Positions 37,296 to 49,300 of a DNA stretch of 64,000 bases are shown here, piece after piece. The stretch is from Beroe ovata (lineage: Eukaryota; Ctenophora; Nuda; Beroida; Beroidae). The translations under genes were made by a program, and so were the position numbers. The notes under the pieces were generated by a model that searched no databases, was not told the origin of the DNA, and worked only from the letters and a program-made list of their open reading frames with translations. Location of the stretch: assembly GCA_946803715.1 (NCBI GenBank), contig CAMPET010000001.1, positions 440,246 through 504,245 of the forward strand, read 5' to 3'. Within the stretch, counting starts at the first letter, position 1; every line of letters begins with the position of its first letter.

Positions 37296-37301
37296 AATAA
37301 A
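37296..37301 (+). terminator. USP48 polyadenylation signal
   Basis: AATAAA about 360 bases after the USP48 stop at 36936. The intervening 3' UTR has a palindromic GTGTATACACAG-rich stretch (36940-36990). The spacer to the clathrin light chain ATG at 37656 shows no gene. Confidence 0.6.
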
Positions 37302-37655
37302 GTTATGTACGAGTTTTTTCCGCACGACATGTTATTTATTATCAAGTTTCCTACGTCAATAAGTTCGTATTACACATCCAATTACCGTGTAAGAGTTTCA
37401 CATTTCAATATTTCTTGATGCATTATACATGAAATACTTGATAATATCATCGAATTGTGATCAAGTTTAATGTTCTCAATTTTGTTGCCAATATTATATA
37501 CGGAGATTGATAGGAAAAGATGGGCATGGAAAACATTGTTTTCCCCAAGAAATCATCACAATTTCACCAACAATCACCAACTAACGTTTCTAATAATTCG
37601 TTTCCCGACCCATCTTACTCACTCTCAACACATGAACTAGGAGGTCATCCAGATA

Positions 37656-39352
37656 ATGAATTTCGACGAGGATCCCGCTGCTGACTTTCTCTCCCGCGAG
37701 CAGGCGGCTATCGGTGATGTGCTGGGTGGCGATAACTTCGAGCTGATCGCCGATAACCCGCCCCTCCCGCCAGCTGATGTTGCAGCCCCCTCCGATGTGG
37801 GGCTAGGTGAGTGGACATGGGGATTATTTTGTAGCGCCAGCTCCGTAACCTGGGACATCAAAATTGCCGATCATAGATTATTTTATTAACTCGATTTCAC
37901 CACCTATTGTTGAGTGTAAGTATAGGATAGTGAGGTGAGAGAGAGAGAGTGAGTCTTGGGATTTGAGAAGGGTGAAGGTGAGAGGGTGTGTTAAGTGGAG
38001 TGTTACTGAAGGTGGTTATTTAGGTGGTTATAGTAAGGGTGTTGTGATAGGTTAGTGAATATTAGAGATGGTAGAGGAAAATTGTTGATTATTGTTATAT
38101 ATTGACTGTTTGATCAAAGTATGTTGAGCAGTACCAAGTTTCTGCGTTTTTGGCTCACACCCAACCCCATGACACCCCCCTAAAACCATGTGAGTTGTGA
38201 CTAAGCTCATTTCGCCTGTCGTGTGTCATGTTTATTAAAAACTCATTTGATAACTAATAAATGTCATGAGAGTTTTTGGTTTTGGTGTGTTTCCAGCAAT
38301 TCTTCATCATTTGGCATGAGTATCACTTTGTTTCATTCATAACGAGATAATAACTTTTTTGATAATGCCACATTCCTTGATTGGTCCCACGTCAATCAAT
38401 AAACCCGTCACTTAATAACATCACATTCCCAGCCCCAAATCAAGCATTCAAACCCCAATTCCCATTGACACCCCCTTATCCCCGGGGCCTCGTATAGCCC
38501 GAACCCCCGACTTAAAAGTGCACAGACTCCGACTCAGATTTCCTCGCCGAAGACGACGGCCCGATAACCGCTCCGCCCCCCACAATGTCGGAACCAGAGT
38601 TTCTCGCCGCCCCCGTGATGAGCGAGCCGGAAATAGTCGCCGCACCGCCGCCGCCACCTGCGGAGGAGAGTGGCGCTGGGATGTACGAGGCGTTGAGTGA
38701 GGCGGCTGAACCGGAGAGTATCAGGTAACGAAATATAGGGGAGGAGTGAGGGACATAGTGGGATTGGTTATGTTAATAATAATATTAAGGTGAAGGTTGA
38801 GTTATTTTCTCCCCTCATTCTACTTAACTTGGCTTTTTTTGGTAATTATTGTCGAGATTTCTCTTTTTTCCTCACATCTTCTGTAGACTGTGGCGCCTGG
38901 AGCAGGCTGACGAGATAGCGGCGAGGGACGCGGATGCGGCAGCGAAGACTGAAGAGTGGCGTGCTGAGGCAGCTAAAGAATTGGAAAACTGGCATGCCAA
39001 GCAGAATGAAGTGAGAGAAGTACCCTTTTTGTATACCAACCTTTTTGGATAGGATTCCTTCTTTTTGTAGACCTCGATTCGCAGTAGACACTTAAACAGG
39101 TTCAGCATTTTTATCACTGATTCAAGGAGATCAAAGGTTTTGCTTCAGGTTTTGACTAAGAACAAGGAAGCAAACCGTGAAGCACAAGAAGAATTTCTGA
39201 AGGAATGCCAGGAACAGAAACCTGGAGCTCAATGGGAGAAGATCTGCAAACTCTGTGATTTCAACCCCAAGAACAACAGGAATTGCAAGGATACGACAAG
39301 AATGAGATCCATCTTCCTGCAGCTGAAACAGAACCCGCTCGTCAGATCTTAG
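37656..39352 (+). CDS. CLTA/CLTB (clathrin light chain): Clathrin light chain
   Basis: Regulatory subunit that binds the clathrin heavy-chain hub on coated vesicles. Four exons with matching phases: 37656-37806, 38526-38724, 38887-39010, 39149-39352. The N terminus keeps the conserved EDPAADFLSREQAAIGD segment (the region contacting Hsc70 and HIP in vertebrates). Exon 2 is acidic and Pro-rich and ends EPESIR, which continues as LWRLEQADEI in exon 3, the start of the heavy-chain-binding helix. Trp-containing heptads (EEWRAEAAKELENWHAKQNE) follow. The C terminus WEKICKLCDFNPKNNRNCKD...RMRSIFLQLKQ matches the family closely. About 227 residues, normal size. Intron 1 (37807-38525) shows no coding sequence. 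A likely polyadenylation signal AATAAA is at 39492-39497. Confidence 0.95.
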
Positions 39353-39988
39353 ATTAGTCCCTATATGGTATTAGAGCACTCCTTATATGGGATAATTATC
39401 ATCATATCGTATTATTATCATTAACTCGCGAAAAAGATTTAGAATTATATTTCATGAAAATACTTCTTATCTTTGAAAAGACTCCCAAGACAATAAAAAG
39501 ATCAAGATTTAAGCCTAACCTTTCTCCTTTTTTTTAAATTATTAGACTTGTTTTTTCGTCTCAGATCTATCAATAGATTGTTGATCAATCATCGCCAAAT
39601 CTATCTCGTTGTTTTTGGAGACTATTGTTAAATGTAGCAGAAGTAATCCTATTTTATCGTTATTGTGTATAAAATGAAACAGAAACAAATGTGACAACTT
39701 TAGTTGATTTCTGCCAAGCTATGAGTAGAAGTTATCTGATTAGCTATAATTTTTGTTCTGTCATTTGATGAAAATCTATTGTTTACATGTTTGACACATT
39801 ACGCTATGACTCGAGTTGTTTCATTCTGTGTCTAAGATTCTAGGTGTCTGAAATGGCCTCAGTTGATTTCAACTGAGAAAGGTGTCAGCAAAATGTGGTG
39901 TCATTACAATTTACTGTTATGTGAATGGTGGCATGAAGTAATGATTGGTGTCAATAACCCCAGTTCCCTCATCCCTCACTCCGATAGG
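39353..39988 (+). other. Clathrin 3' region and TH1-gene 5' region
   Basis: A polyadenylation signal AATAAA is at 39492-39497. No myosin motor coding exon is visible between the clathrin stop and the TH1 exons. The TH1 frame is open back to about 39863 with another ATG at 39893. Confidence 0.5.
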
Positions 39989-41096
39989 ATGAGTACAAAT
40001 CACAGTGAAGACGGTGGGGGAGGTGGGACTGAAAAAGAAGAGAGGAGATTGGAGAAGTTCATGGGAAGGAAGGAGAGGAGGAGAAGTAGTCTGAACAAGC
40101 CACTCCAGGGAGATTACATCGGGGCGAAGACCAACAACAAGATCCTTTCTATCATCGGGTTAGTTATGGTAAATTGACATGAGGTTATGTTGCATTGCAG
40201 GAAGGTATACTCCCCAGGGAAGCTAGGCAGGGGCAAAATTCGTTCGGGTATCGATTCAGTGTGCAAGAATACACAGGAATTCGTGTAATTTATTGAGAAA
40301 TGTGACATAAATTGGTCTAGCACCATACACAAGAAGTATCCTTAGCTCCCATCTCGAGATGTAGAAGTTTTGATGCCATCATTTTCAGGAAACACGAAGA
40401 AAAAGAGGTCCTCTTCGCCGATACGATTGTGAAAATGAACCGGAAATGCAAACTGCAGGTATAAAACAGCGCAAATCATTTACTCAGCCCGCAATTTCAA
40501 CCTTACAAACGTGCTTATGTCTAGAAGAAAGTCGCTCAGAATACATATCGCTTCCTCAGGAACGAATTCTGCTCCTCACGGAGCGATCCTTGTACAACAT
40601 TGACCCTGTTTCGTGTAAGCCAAGACGTCGCATAGGACTCCTTGACATTTCCTCTGTTAAGATGAGTGGGCTGCAGGATAACTTCTTTGTTATTTGTGTG
40701 CCTTCCGAGTATGACTATCTTTTTATCAGCAGGTGAAAAATCTGATATTTAGTGAGTCGAATAATCCTGACATGGAAAGAAATTGGAAATGAATATTCCA
40801 TTATAGGTTGACGAGTGGCTTGGAATTGATATTGAAATATACTCTGCAGTAAGAAAGTTGAGATTTGTCTCCAGCTTAGAAGACAATATCAATACGTTCA
40901 TAGCGGCCAAGTTCTACCGATAGAGTTCAAAAACACGTAAGAAAATCGCAAATATTTGAAATTGCTGTAATTGCTTAAATAGTCATCATTCAATTGATTG
41001 AAATATCCTAGCTCTGTTTAATCAGATTGTTTTGTAGATTGGAGTACAAAGTGGAGAATGGCGTGTTCAGAGAGATCAAATTCAACCAAGAAGAAG
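39989..41096 (+). CDS. Class-I myosin tail homology 1 (TH1) domain exons, no motor seen
   Basis: Exons 39989-40158, 40389-40458, 40560-40732, 40850-40936 and 41038-41096 join in phase. They encode MSTNHSED..., then KFMGRKERRRSSLNKPLQGD, EVLFADTIVKMNRKCKLQ, ERILLLTERSLYNIDP, MSGLQDNFFVICVPSEYDYL, QVLPIEFKNTLEYKVENGVF. This is the myosin-I TH1 (myosin_TH1) fold, closest in style to long-tailed MYO1E/F. TH1 binds acidic phospholipids. The clathrin gene ends only 640 bp upstream and no motor, IQ motif or acceptor-linked upstream coding exon is visible, so the first exon may truly start the protein. The last exon ends in phase 1; a good continuation is not established because the intron runs into a minisatellite and an 'n' gap at 41595. 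Confidence 0.75.
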
Positions 41097-41384
41097 GTAA
41101 AGCATCACTTCATAGTCACTTAACACCTATTTGTGTCGGATGCAATGACTTGGTTAAGTGACATGACTTTGTGTCGGATGACTTGGTTAAGTGACATGTA
41201 ATGTTCACCATAGGTTATGAAACTCCATCTGTCAATAAAAGTGGAACGGTCACACGTTGAAATCGTAATAAACGTCACGCGCGAATACATTGTCTCTTCG
41301 TAAGAGTATTTAAAGTTTTGGTTTATGTGCGCGCGTCATTCTTCATCTGGGCATAAGTCCGTTTGCCACTTTCGCCAGGCGCCG

Positions 41385-41594
41385 GTCTTACGCAGGTCTA
41401 ACGCCGGTCTAATGCCGGTCTAACGCCGGTCTAATGCAGGTTTGGCGCCGGTCTTGTGCAGGTTTGGCGCCGGTCTAATGCCGGTCTAATGCCGGTCTAA
41501 TGCCAGTCTAACGCCGGTCTAACGCCAGTCTGACGCAGGTTATGCGCTGGTTTGGCGCTGGTTTGGCGCGGGTGTAGCGCTGGTCCGGCGCTAG
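41385..41594. repeat. 11-bp minisatellite ending at an 'n' gap
   Basis: About 19 copies of a unit like GCCGGTCTAAC with variants (GCAGGTTTGGC, GCTGGTTTGGC). It ends at the 'n' at 41595 and may hide missing sequence of the TH1 gene. A ~40-bp direct duplication lies just before it (41126-41205). Confidence 0.9.
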
Positions 41595-42910
41595 NGGCGC
41601 GCTACACGAAAGTTTTGAAATTTGTCAGACCAGAATTTTGCTGAAGAAATTTTCGACGAGTTTTTAAGAATTTAAGTCTGAAAGAAAGATAAAGTGTTCA
41701 GCACGAATACTTTTCAGATGGTGTTTCGACACAAGTATTGGACAAGAAAAAGACGTGAGCAGTTCTGTTTTAGTTCTCACCAGATGACATCCACAGAAAC
41801 TCGAGTCTGACCATTTCAACATTTTCGAATTGACTAATCTTTGTTCCTTGAAAATGATGCCACTTTTCCACAAAAAGACATCAAAATTCATCTTAATTGT
41901 AAGATATAGTTCTGTCTGGATAAATTATTGAAGTATTTAAGATAATAAATGTATTTTACCGATAGATTTATTAAGTGTAAATTATGATTGTATACTAGAA
42001 AGATCAAAGAATCTAGCTTTTAGTTGTTAGAAACTTACTGAAGTCAGTGGATCATGAAGAACTAAGTCCAGTTTAGGTTCATTACTACATTGACTAACTG
42101 TTGTTTTGGTGTTGACGAATTTACAAATATTGAGATAGTTTAATGTTAATTTACAATTTATTGACCGATAACATTTATCATACATCTGTTTAATGATCAG
42201 TTATTGCATCAATCGCCGACCTTCAGTCTTCGTCTCTCATGCTTCTTCAATCATTCTGCTTAGTATTCGTCTGTTAACACTGATTCAAGATGTGGCACGA
42301 ATATTAATCTACTCATTTCTATAGAACATGTCGCCTGGAGAGAATAAAGATGTGCTTGACGTTGGAAAAGAAGTTGACGAAAGGCAGAGGGAAGCTTCCT
42401 GAGAAAGGGAATGATCGCCCATCTCTAATTGATGATCATGATGTGTGGGAGCTGATTGAATTTCGCATACTCCTCAGTATCAACGGCGATAATGATCGAC
42501 AATTCCCTGCAACCTCCTGGTTGACTTCATGACATTCGAAGTGTCTGATCAGCCCATACACTCAAAGAGATGTCTTACGTGGAATTACCAGGTATTATCA
42601 AAAAATCAATTAGTCTGATATGATACAAATACATAATAAAACGTGCGAATTGGATGTCAAAGTGCGCCCGGAATCGATTAACTTCTCGGTAGTTAGCGAG
42701 GCCAATTAACTGCTATCGATGATACCAATCAGTTGCCAATACCTACATACATATAGATGAAAATAAGTTGTACCTCCTAATTAAGTTCCACAATCCTAAA
42801 CGTGTCAAATCTCGCGCTTAGCTCGCGCTCACATATAAGAACAGTTTTGTTTTGTTTTCCTTGTTTCACGTTAGCTTTAGTAATAATCGTGTTTCATTAT
42901 TATAAGACAA

Positions 42911-43053
42911 AGAAGAAGACGGCGTCTTGGATATTATCCCGAAACTGTCTCACGAAGTGCCTCGAAAGTGTCTTCTCTGGAAGATGCCTCTTGCTTCCAG
43001 GTGGAGCACGTCTCTGAGAGAAATCGGGAGGGATGTCTCCTGGACATGTGTAT
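42911..43053 (+). CDS. Possible further exon of the TH1 gene (weak)
   Basis: After a TTATTATAAG acceptor-like sequence there is an open stretch that accepts the incoming phase 1 of the 41038-41096 exon. It reads KEEDGVLDIIPKLSHEVPRK and onward for about 47 residues to a GTGAGT at 43054. It does not match the expected end of a TH1 domain, so it may be a different exon or chance. The polypyrimidine tract is poor. Confidence 0.2.
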
Positions 43054-46000
43054 CCGGGTGAGTCGATATTTTGTAACCTTAACAAGGTTTTAGATCTTTT
43101 ATAGTTGGTAAAACCTATACTCTGTTCCCCAAAAGTTGGTTAAAAGTCCCGTTCTTTGTATCGACGCACAATTAGATCAGGTAGGATCGACTTGAGATGT
43201 TTTTGGGCGCGATTTGTACGAACACAAATATCATTTGTTGATATTCAAATCAGTAATAACATCGTTCACCTTGCTTTTCACAACTAAGTCCATGAGGTTC
43301 TACAGAGAAATTATTTTCTTCTGTCTACAATTCACTATTTGAACAATTAACAAAATATGCTACAAGTTTCCAATTGGTTTCAGTAGCGAGGCAGCAAATT
43401 TGTCGATATTTACGGCGTGACTTCCACATATATAATGTTGTTTCTGCTACCGTATCCCCTCCCTTATAATATCTCTACAGTTTTATAAGTTTCCAACATT
43501 CCATCAGCGCTTTACTGCGAGAGTAACGATGACAGTCTCCCCAATAATACTTGACATAAGTCGTGTTGAAAAGTCGTCACGAAAATTACACCTCGTCCGA
43601 CTAAATTAGTCGACAATTAGCGACAATGACCCTGAAATGAATTATGTTGCTACCGCAAATAATATTACGTGAAATCCAATAGAAAACGTCGAGTCGGTTA
43701 ATAAAGTAGTTCCTCGTCTCATTAATTTTGTTAATTTTTTGTCACCTTTTCAAAATCGAAACCTATACTTATTATGGTCATTTGAAGCTCACAAACCAGT
43801 CTTTAATCTTTCACTCAATTTTCGTCACTTACAATCGTATTTGTGTAATACATGATCATGTAGTCATTAATCACGCGTTTTTCAATCATCTTTAAGTTTA
43901 ACATCACGTGGCATTTCCGTAAATTTGTCAATCAGTTAATCAATGGATTCATATCGTTGCTATGGTGACTTATAGTTGTTGTCATGGCAACAGGAGTTCA
44001 GTGGCATTATTAACGGTATTACGAGATTTCGGACATTTCTGTCCAATTTCATGGTCTAGACAATGTTTTATTCAGTAAAAATTTTAAGAAGTTTTTGTTG
44101 GAATTCAGGTATCAGAAAAACTATGAGCAAATATCTGTTTTCTCAAATCTTTTCTGTTCTCGCAGCCAGCAATCAGCATCCATACAAATTTGAACGAAAA
44201 GTTGATCTGAATGCGTGCAATCGCGAATTTTTCTTGTATATGATTCTGCAAGTGTTAACATGGTACTTTGCATGAACAACCTTTGCAAGTACGAAGGGAT
44301 TATTTTACTACAAGATCTCGGTTCAGCAATACTTCATACATTCTTAGTTAGCTATTCCATAGTCCGGCCGCGATGTTCGAATTCAATTCAATAATTTACG
44401 ATCAATAATTGTTGATGATCATATCACAGGCTGATCTTTGGTCACGAACCATTCAATTTTCCTCTTTGATCAGTGCATATTATGATTTCTACCCCGTGTT
44501 AACTCAAAGCACAATCCGATCCCTCTCACTCTCAAATCACTGAAATGAATGCTCACGCCTCACAATATCATAGAACGATCAACCGTGCCCCCTTCGCACT
44601 TGTACGTTGACCCGCATTTTATCCCAAACATATGCGATCATCATCATCATAATGTACATAATCTGGATTAAAATGCATAATTTAGATAATGTTAATCCAG
44701 CCAAATGCACGGGATATATGCACGTATACTTCATTCTTGCACCTCAGGTCGACTACAATTATTTTACTAAAACGACCACACACATTTGCTCGACCACATA
44801 AACTCTCCCAACCAACGTAAATGCACCATCTCACCCCTCAACTGATACTTCTGGGGGGCCTCTGACATGGCTGTGATCGTTTCCTGGTTCACATGATACT
44901 GCTACACCATCATGCAAAATTCAACTTGTTTTGAGTTTTGACACTCCTGCGACTGTGTTTATATAGCATGGTTTTTACTTTTTCCTGCATAGTTTTATTG
45001 ATTGAAACGTAAGAGATACTTTCTTTCCGTTCTCATTCCTTAACATACTCCACTTTCACAAGAAAGGAATATAGGACATAAGTGTGCGTGTTTCATGATC
45101 AAAGAGAGACCAGCTACTACTACTACTAGAACTCACGTCTCACCGGTGAGTGACAGACTGACAAGCAATAACCGGTTTTGCCGTAACATCATGAATATCA
45201 TGACATTGATAATGATAGTGTGTCATTGATAGTTGATCATCTAAATTCGAAATCTTTCATTATCCCGATAAATCTCATTTCACCGAAATTTCATTTAGTC
45301 ATTTATTTCATATCCCCCTACGAACAAACTTCACTAACCATGTCCAACCGGTTGCAAATACTCGCTCATTATAATATCTGATCCGTCATCCGTTAGTTGT
45401 CAGTTAAATCTAGACGGGCAAATAATAACTCCACGCCAAGATCATGTTTCACCACTATATGCGCGCACCAATGTCACATATGTGCGCCACGTGGTTACTC
45501 ATACTGTAGCCATATCTGGTTAAGCGTATGAGACCTCAGACCACAGACTCGCTCAGTTAGGTTGAGGTATGCTGGATATTATATTGCAGGAATATATTGC
45601 TCTCAGTTATAGACTCATAGCTGAAGATTTGTGTACCGATTTTGGTTTAGATTCGGCATTAGGAACCGGTAATCAGAAACTGGAATATGTTATTTTGTAA
45701 CTTGTAAGTCAAAGGTATCTATATTATGTTATGCTAACTTCACAAAGCAACTTATGAAGTACTTATATCACATCATGACCGCGGCCTTTCTTGCACGATT
45801 TGCAATTCATCAATTCCCTCTTGTATACGGCAGAGGAATGATAGTATCGACGATGGGGATATTAGTTGAGATATAGCTCTATGGATATGGTTGGAAGGGA
45901 GGAGGATCATAGATTAGAGAAGGCGAGAGATCTTGACGCTTAGACGTATATATTTGGCGAGGGTTGCCCGACTCTCATAGATGCAGGATCACTGTCATAT

Positions 46001-46209
46001 ATGTTTCATCCAATGTGGAGCCTTCATGAGACTTCCGGCATTCTGTTGCTGCCGTTGCTTTTGGTGTTGTTTTAGTTTGTGAATTAAAACTTTCAGAGAT
46101 TTGTGTTATTGATCGAGCAACATTTTCCGTATTTTTCATATCAAATAAGATCTCAATCGGAACATATTCCCCCCATTCTCACCAATATAATTCCCGCTGC
46201 AAGATAATC
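43054..46209. other. Non-coding stretch
   Basis: No supportable gene on either strand; open frames are short, AT-rich and without family features. It probably holds regulatory DNA upstream of the first-exon array. Confidence 0.55.
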
Positions 46210-46302
46210 ATGTCTGGAGGCTTCATGACAGAGTACAAGCCGGGAAGAGTGGGATTCACCGATATCGCTTATGATGAGACCGATTATAGCAAGGATCAGA
46301 AG
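46210..46302 (+). CDS. Candidate alternative first exon 1 (31 residues)
   Basis: ATG at 46210 opens MSGGFMTEYKPGRVGFTDIA and runs 31 codons to AAG|GTGATT, ending in phase 0. The codons look like real coding sequence, with acidic and Tyr residues and no stop. No exon that continues it is visible nearby. I do not recognise the protein. Its meaning comes from five similar exons downstream, all phase 0. Confidence 0.45.
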
Positions 46303-49300
46303 GTGATTATCCTGTGCATTTTTTTTCGATTTGTTACGTTTTTTTTCGGATCTCGAATCCTGTTTATCGGAAAATTATTGATTTAGGGAGTAACAAATCA
46401 AAATATTTTTCCAAAAACTTGTAGAGTTTCCCCCCGTTCATATATTGAGGGGGGATAGAGAGTGCCGAAAATTAAATTGTACAAAAGTTACCACACCATC
46501 ACCAATGTAACCATCTTGTTGTTGTTGTTGTCGCTCCTGGCAGTTGTCACATCAATGATCTGGAAGAGCAGCAAACAAAAGATGAAGCTCTCCAAAAATT
46601 GCAAGAGAAAAGCGGGATCCGATACTTATAAACCACACGTCACAAAGCACCTCTCATTTGTTACTCCCTCAATTATTGAGGGGGTGGAACCGATTTGGGG
46701 GTGCCATAGGAACTGGTAGGGAAACTTCCCTTCACAATCTATACAGATTCTCCCACTCAAAAGTTTCCCACTACGTATACCAGACCCGCTCCCCCTCTCC
46801 TCCCTCGGCCCCATTCTATGGAGATCTCTTTGACGGGCCCTTCTTCCCTTGGGAGGTTCCCTCTCCCACTCCCCCTCTTCCCCCCAGCTATAATGAGAAC
46901 TTTATCCAGTCTTTTTTCTTGACACGGGAGATTTTAATATGATAATCTGTGTACTATCGGCTGGATTATAATCATAATTGACCTGTTATGGGTACTAGTA
47001 ATCTACCATTGTGGGAAGTATAGAGTTGGCTGCCACGAATTTGTGTGTGTGTGTGCGGGTGTGGGTGTGATGGTGGCATTGATTACCTTTGTTATGAGTT
47101 GTTAGCGGTACTATAATTGCTGTACAGAGTATATTTACTATAACTCCAGTGCGACCAGATTTTTGAGGTCACACGTGACCGCCCCTCTATTATAGGACCA
47201 TGGATTCGTAATAACATGACGGACCAGTCTCGTCTCGCTCAGGTCTCCGATTTTGCAGCCACCTGCGGATACCTTATACGTACCCTGAACCTTATTCGTT
47301 ACCCCCTTTACCTTTGTTAATTCCAATTCCCTTTCGGTAATTGCGATAGGTTCACTATAGTTCTAAGAAATGCTTCGACATCATTGTCCGTGATCATCAT
47401 CTCTTCCCCTCCTTCCCCAATCGTGACCGATCCATCGTGTGAGATAGGTTGATGGGTTAATTCACTTTAGACAATGATCACTGCTCCCACTCTCTTTCCC
47501 TCTCTCCAGGCTCTCTCTCTCCCCTCTTACAGATGATTCATCAACTGAATTATTATTATACACCTGCTTATTTCCTCTTAATTAAACCCCCTTTGCGATG
47601 GACTGTATAGACTCCATCACTGTCTGTGAAATTCATATTAATTCTGGCATTTATTATGGACATAATGATTCTACTATTACAGTCATTTGCAGTGAGCCAA
47701 ACTCATTCCTATTCTTCGAGCCTGTAGGATGGATTATAATCTTGCGAGGTTAGTCGACATCTCTACAGTTGAAATGCTTCTCCGGAAATCCTTGACACTT
47801 CCCTGCAAAGATCAACCTTCTTCTCTTCACATCACTTCATATGTCCTTGACATAAGTCTGCCATCACTTTAGCTTCAAACCACTTCTAGCACAGGAAGCC
47901 ATTCTACCATTTCTTGACACCAATTCCTGTTTACTTGACACCTGTTTATACCCATAGCGGCCACAACAACCTGCTCTCCCAGATTCCACCATTGATGCGA
48001 CATATCTACGCGATAGCCGCTATCATAGACCTATGTTTCATCAGGTCACTGTTAGACAATTTCCTGCTCGATTCATGGCATGCACAGAAAACATGTCACA
48101 CAGATTTCAACCCTTTTTGAACCAATGCCATTTCGTCATGGCAGATGTGCACAACATATATGTTTGAGAAGTAGTTGTATCTAGTCTCCTATAGGCCGCC
48201 GGAGAAACCTATAGTTTGTCGTGACGCTCCAACAGCGTAATAAGTAGCTATATATCTGCCCGAGATATGGTAGTACAAGCTTTGATATAGCGTTTCCAAT
48301 TTAATTGTTTTTGAAAAATAAATTCTTCTTCGATAATTTGTATCCTGTAAATTTAGTCCGTCTGGTCCTGCTTCTTTTTCACTACAATTCGAGTCCTTGA
48401 TATCTCATTGTTATCCCACTATTTATCAAGAAATGTGCTGGTCTTCATTTGAAACTTAAGATAGATATCCATTCCACCGCCAACACTTGATACCTTGTAT
48501 CCTTTCCACCGGCTTGCTCCTGTTCCCCTGCAGGTGTCATGTACTATTTCGAATCAGTTGCCGATAAATCCCGGAGAGCGGCGGAAGCACGCCAGCAACG
48601 ACACTCGCTAGGCGGGACAAAAGTTGAGAAACCGCCAAAATCCTCCTCTTGCGCCCCTCGGAGATTCACCACGGCAGCAATAGAAGTTGACCGATTCCTT
48701 TCCCAAGCCGAAGATTTCGATATGGGGAGTGTCGAGTACAAACCACTCACAGAAGTCGAAGAGGAAGAGGATGATCGGGTTGCTCCATCCGTTGAGGTGG
48801 CGGAGTCAGAAGGTGCAATTTCCGGTACAGATCAGGTGGTCACAGTTTTTCCGGAAGGATCCCTTGAAGCTGCTGCAGCGAGGGACGGGGGTGTGAGCTT
48901 CAACCCGGCCCTTCTCTCCAACCTGATTAAGTCGGGGGATGTAAATGCTGTGAAGAGTCTGGGACTTCGACCGGATCTGGAGAAAGATGTAAGTATTTAG
49001 TAAGTAGGAAAAAGGGGGGGTGAATGTGTTGTCTTTGTTCAAGTCGCAAAGCTTGCTTTGGTGATATCTGTACGACGAACGTCCCTCAGTGATCTTATCC
49101 TGTGATCACTGATCAATATCATGATCGATCATATTTGGGAGTCCATGGGGTTCACTACTAGTGCAGGCGATATATAGTGGCCCATAGTCGGAGATATCCA
49201 CTCTGACTGATAAATAAACTTAGTGAGAGACTTGATGAATTCCCGAACAATCACCTCTTTTCTTCACGCCGACACCGTAGGAAATATACAATATCACAGC

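Noticed and set aside
40199-40287. Alternative second TH1 exon (acceptor GCAG at 40200, reading KVYSPGKLGRGKIRSG)
   Set aside because: It is in phase but runs to a stop and does not match TH1; the exon at 40389 continues the domain exactly.
42318-42532. Possible TH1 continuation reading LTLEKKLTKGRGKLPEKG
   Set aside because: It faintly resembles the TH1 end, but the phase from the 41038-41096 exon does not fit and the needed frame hits a stop.
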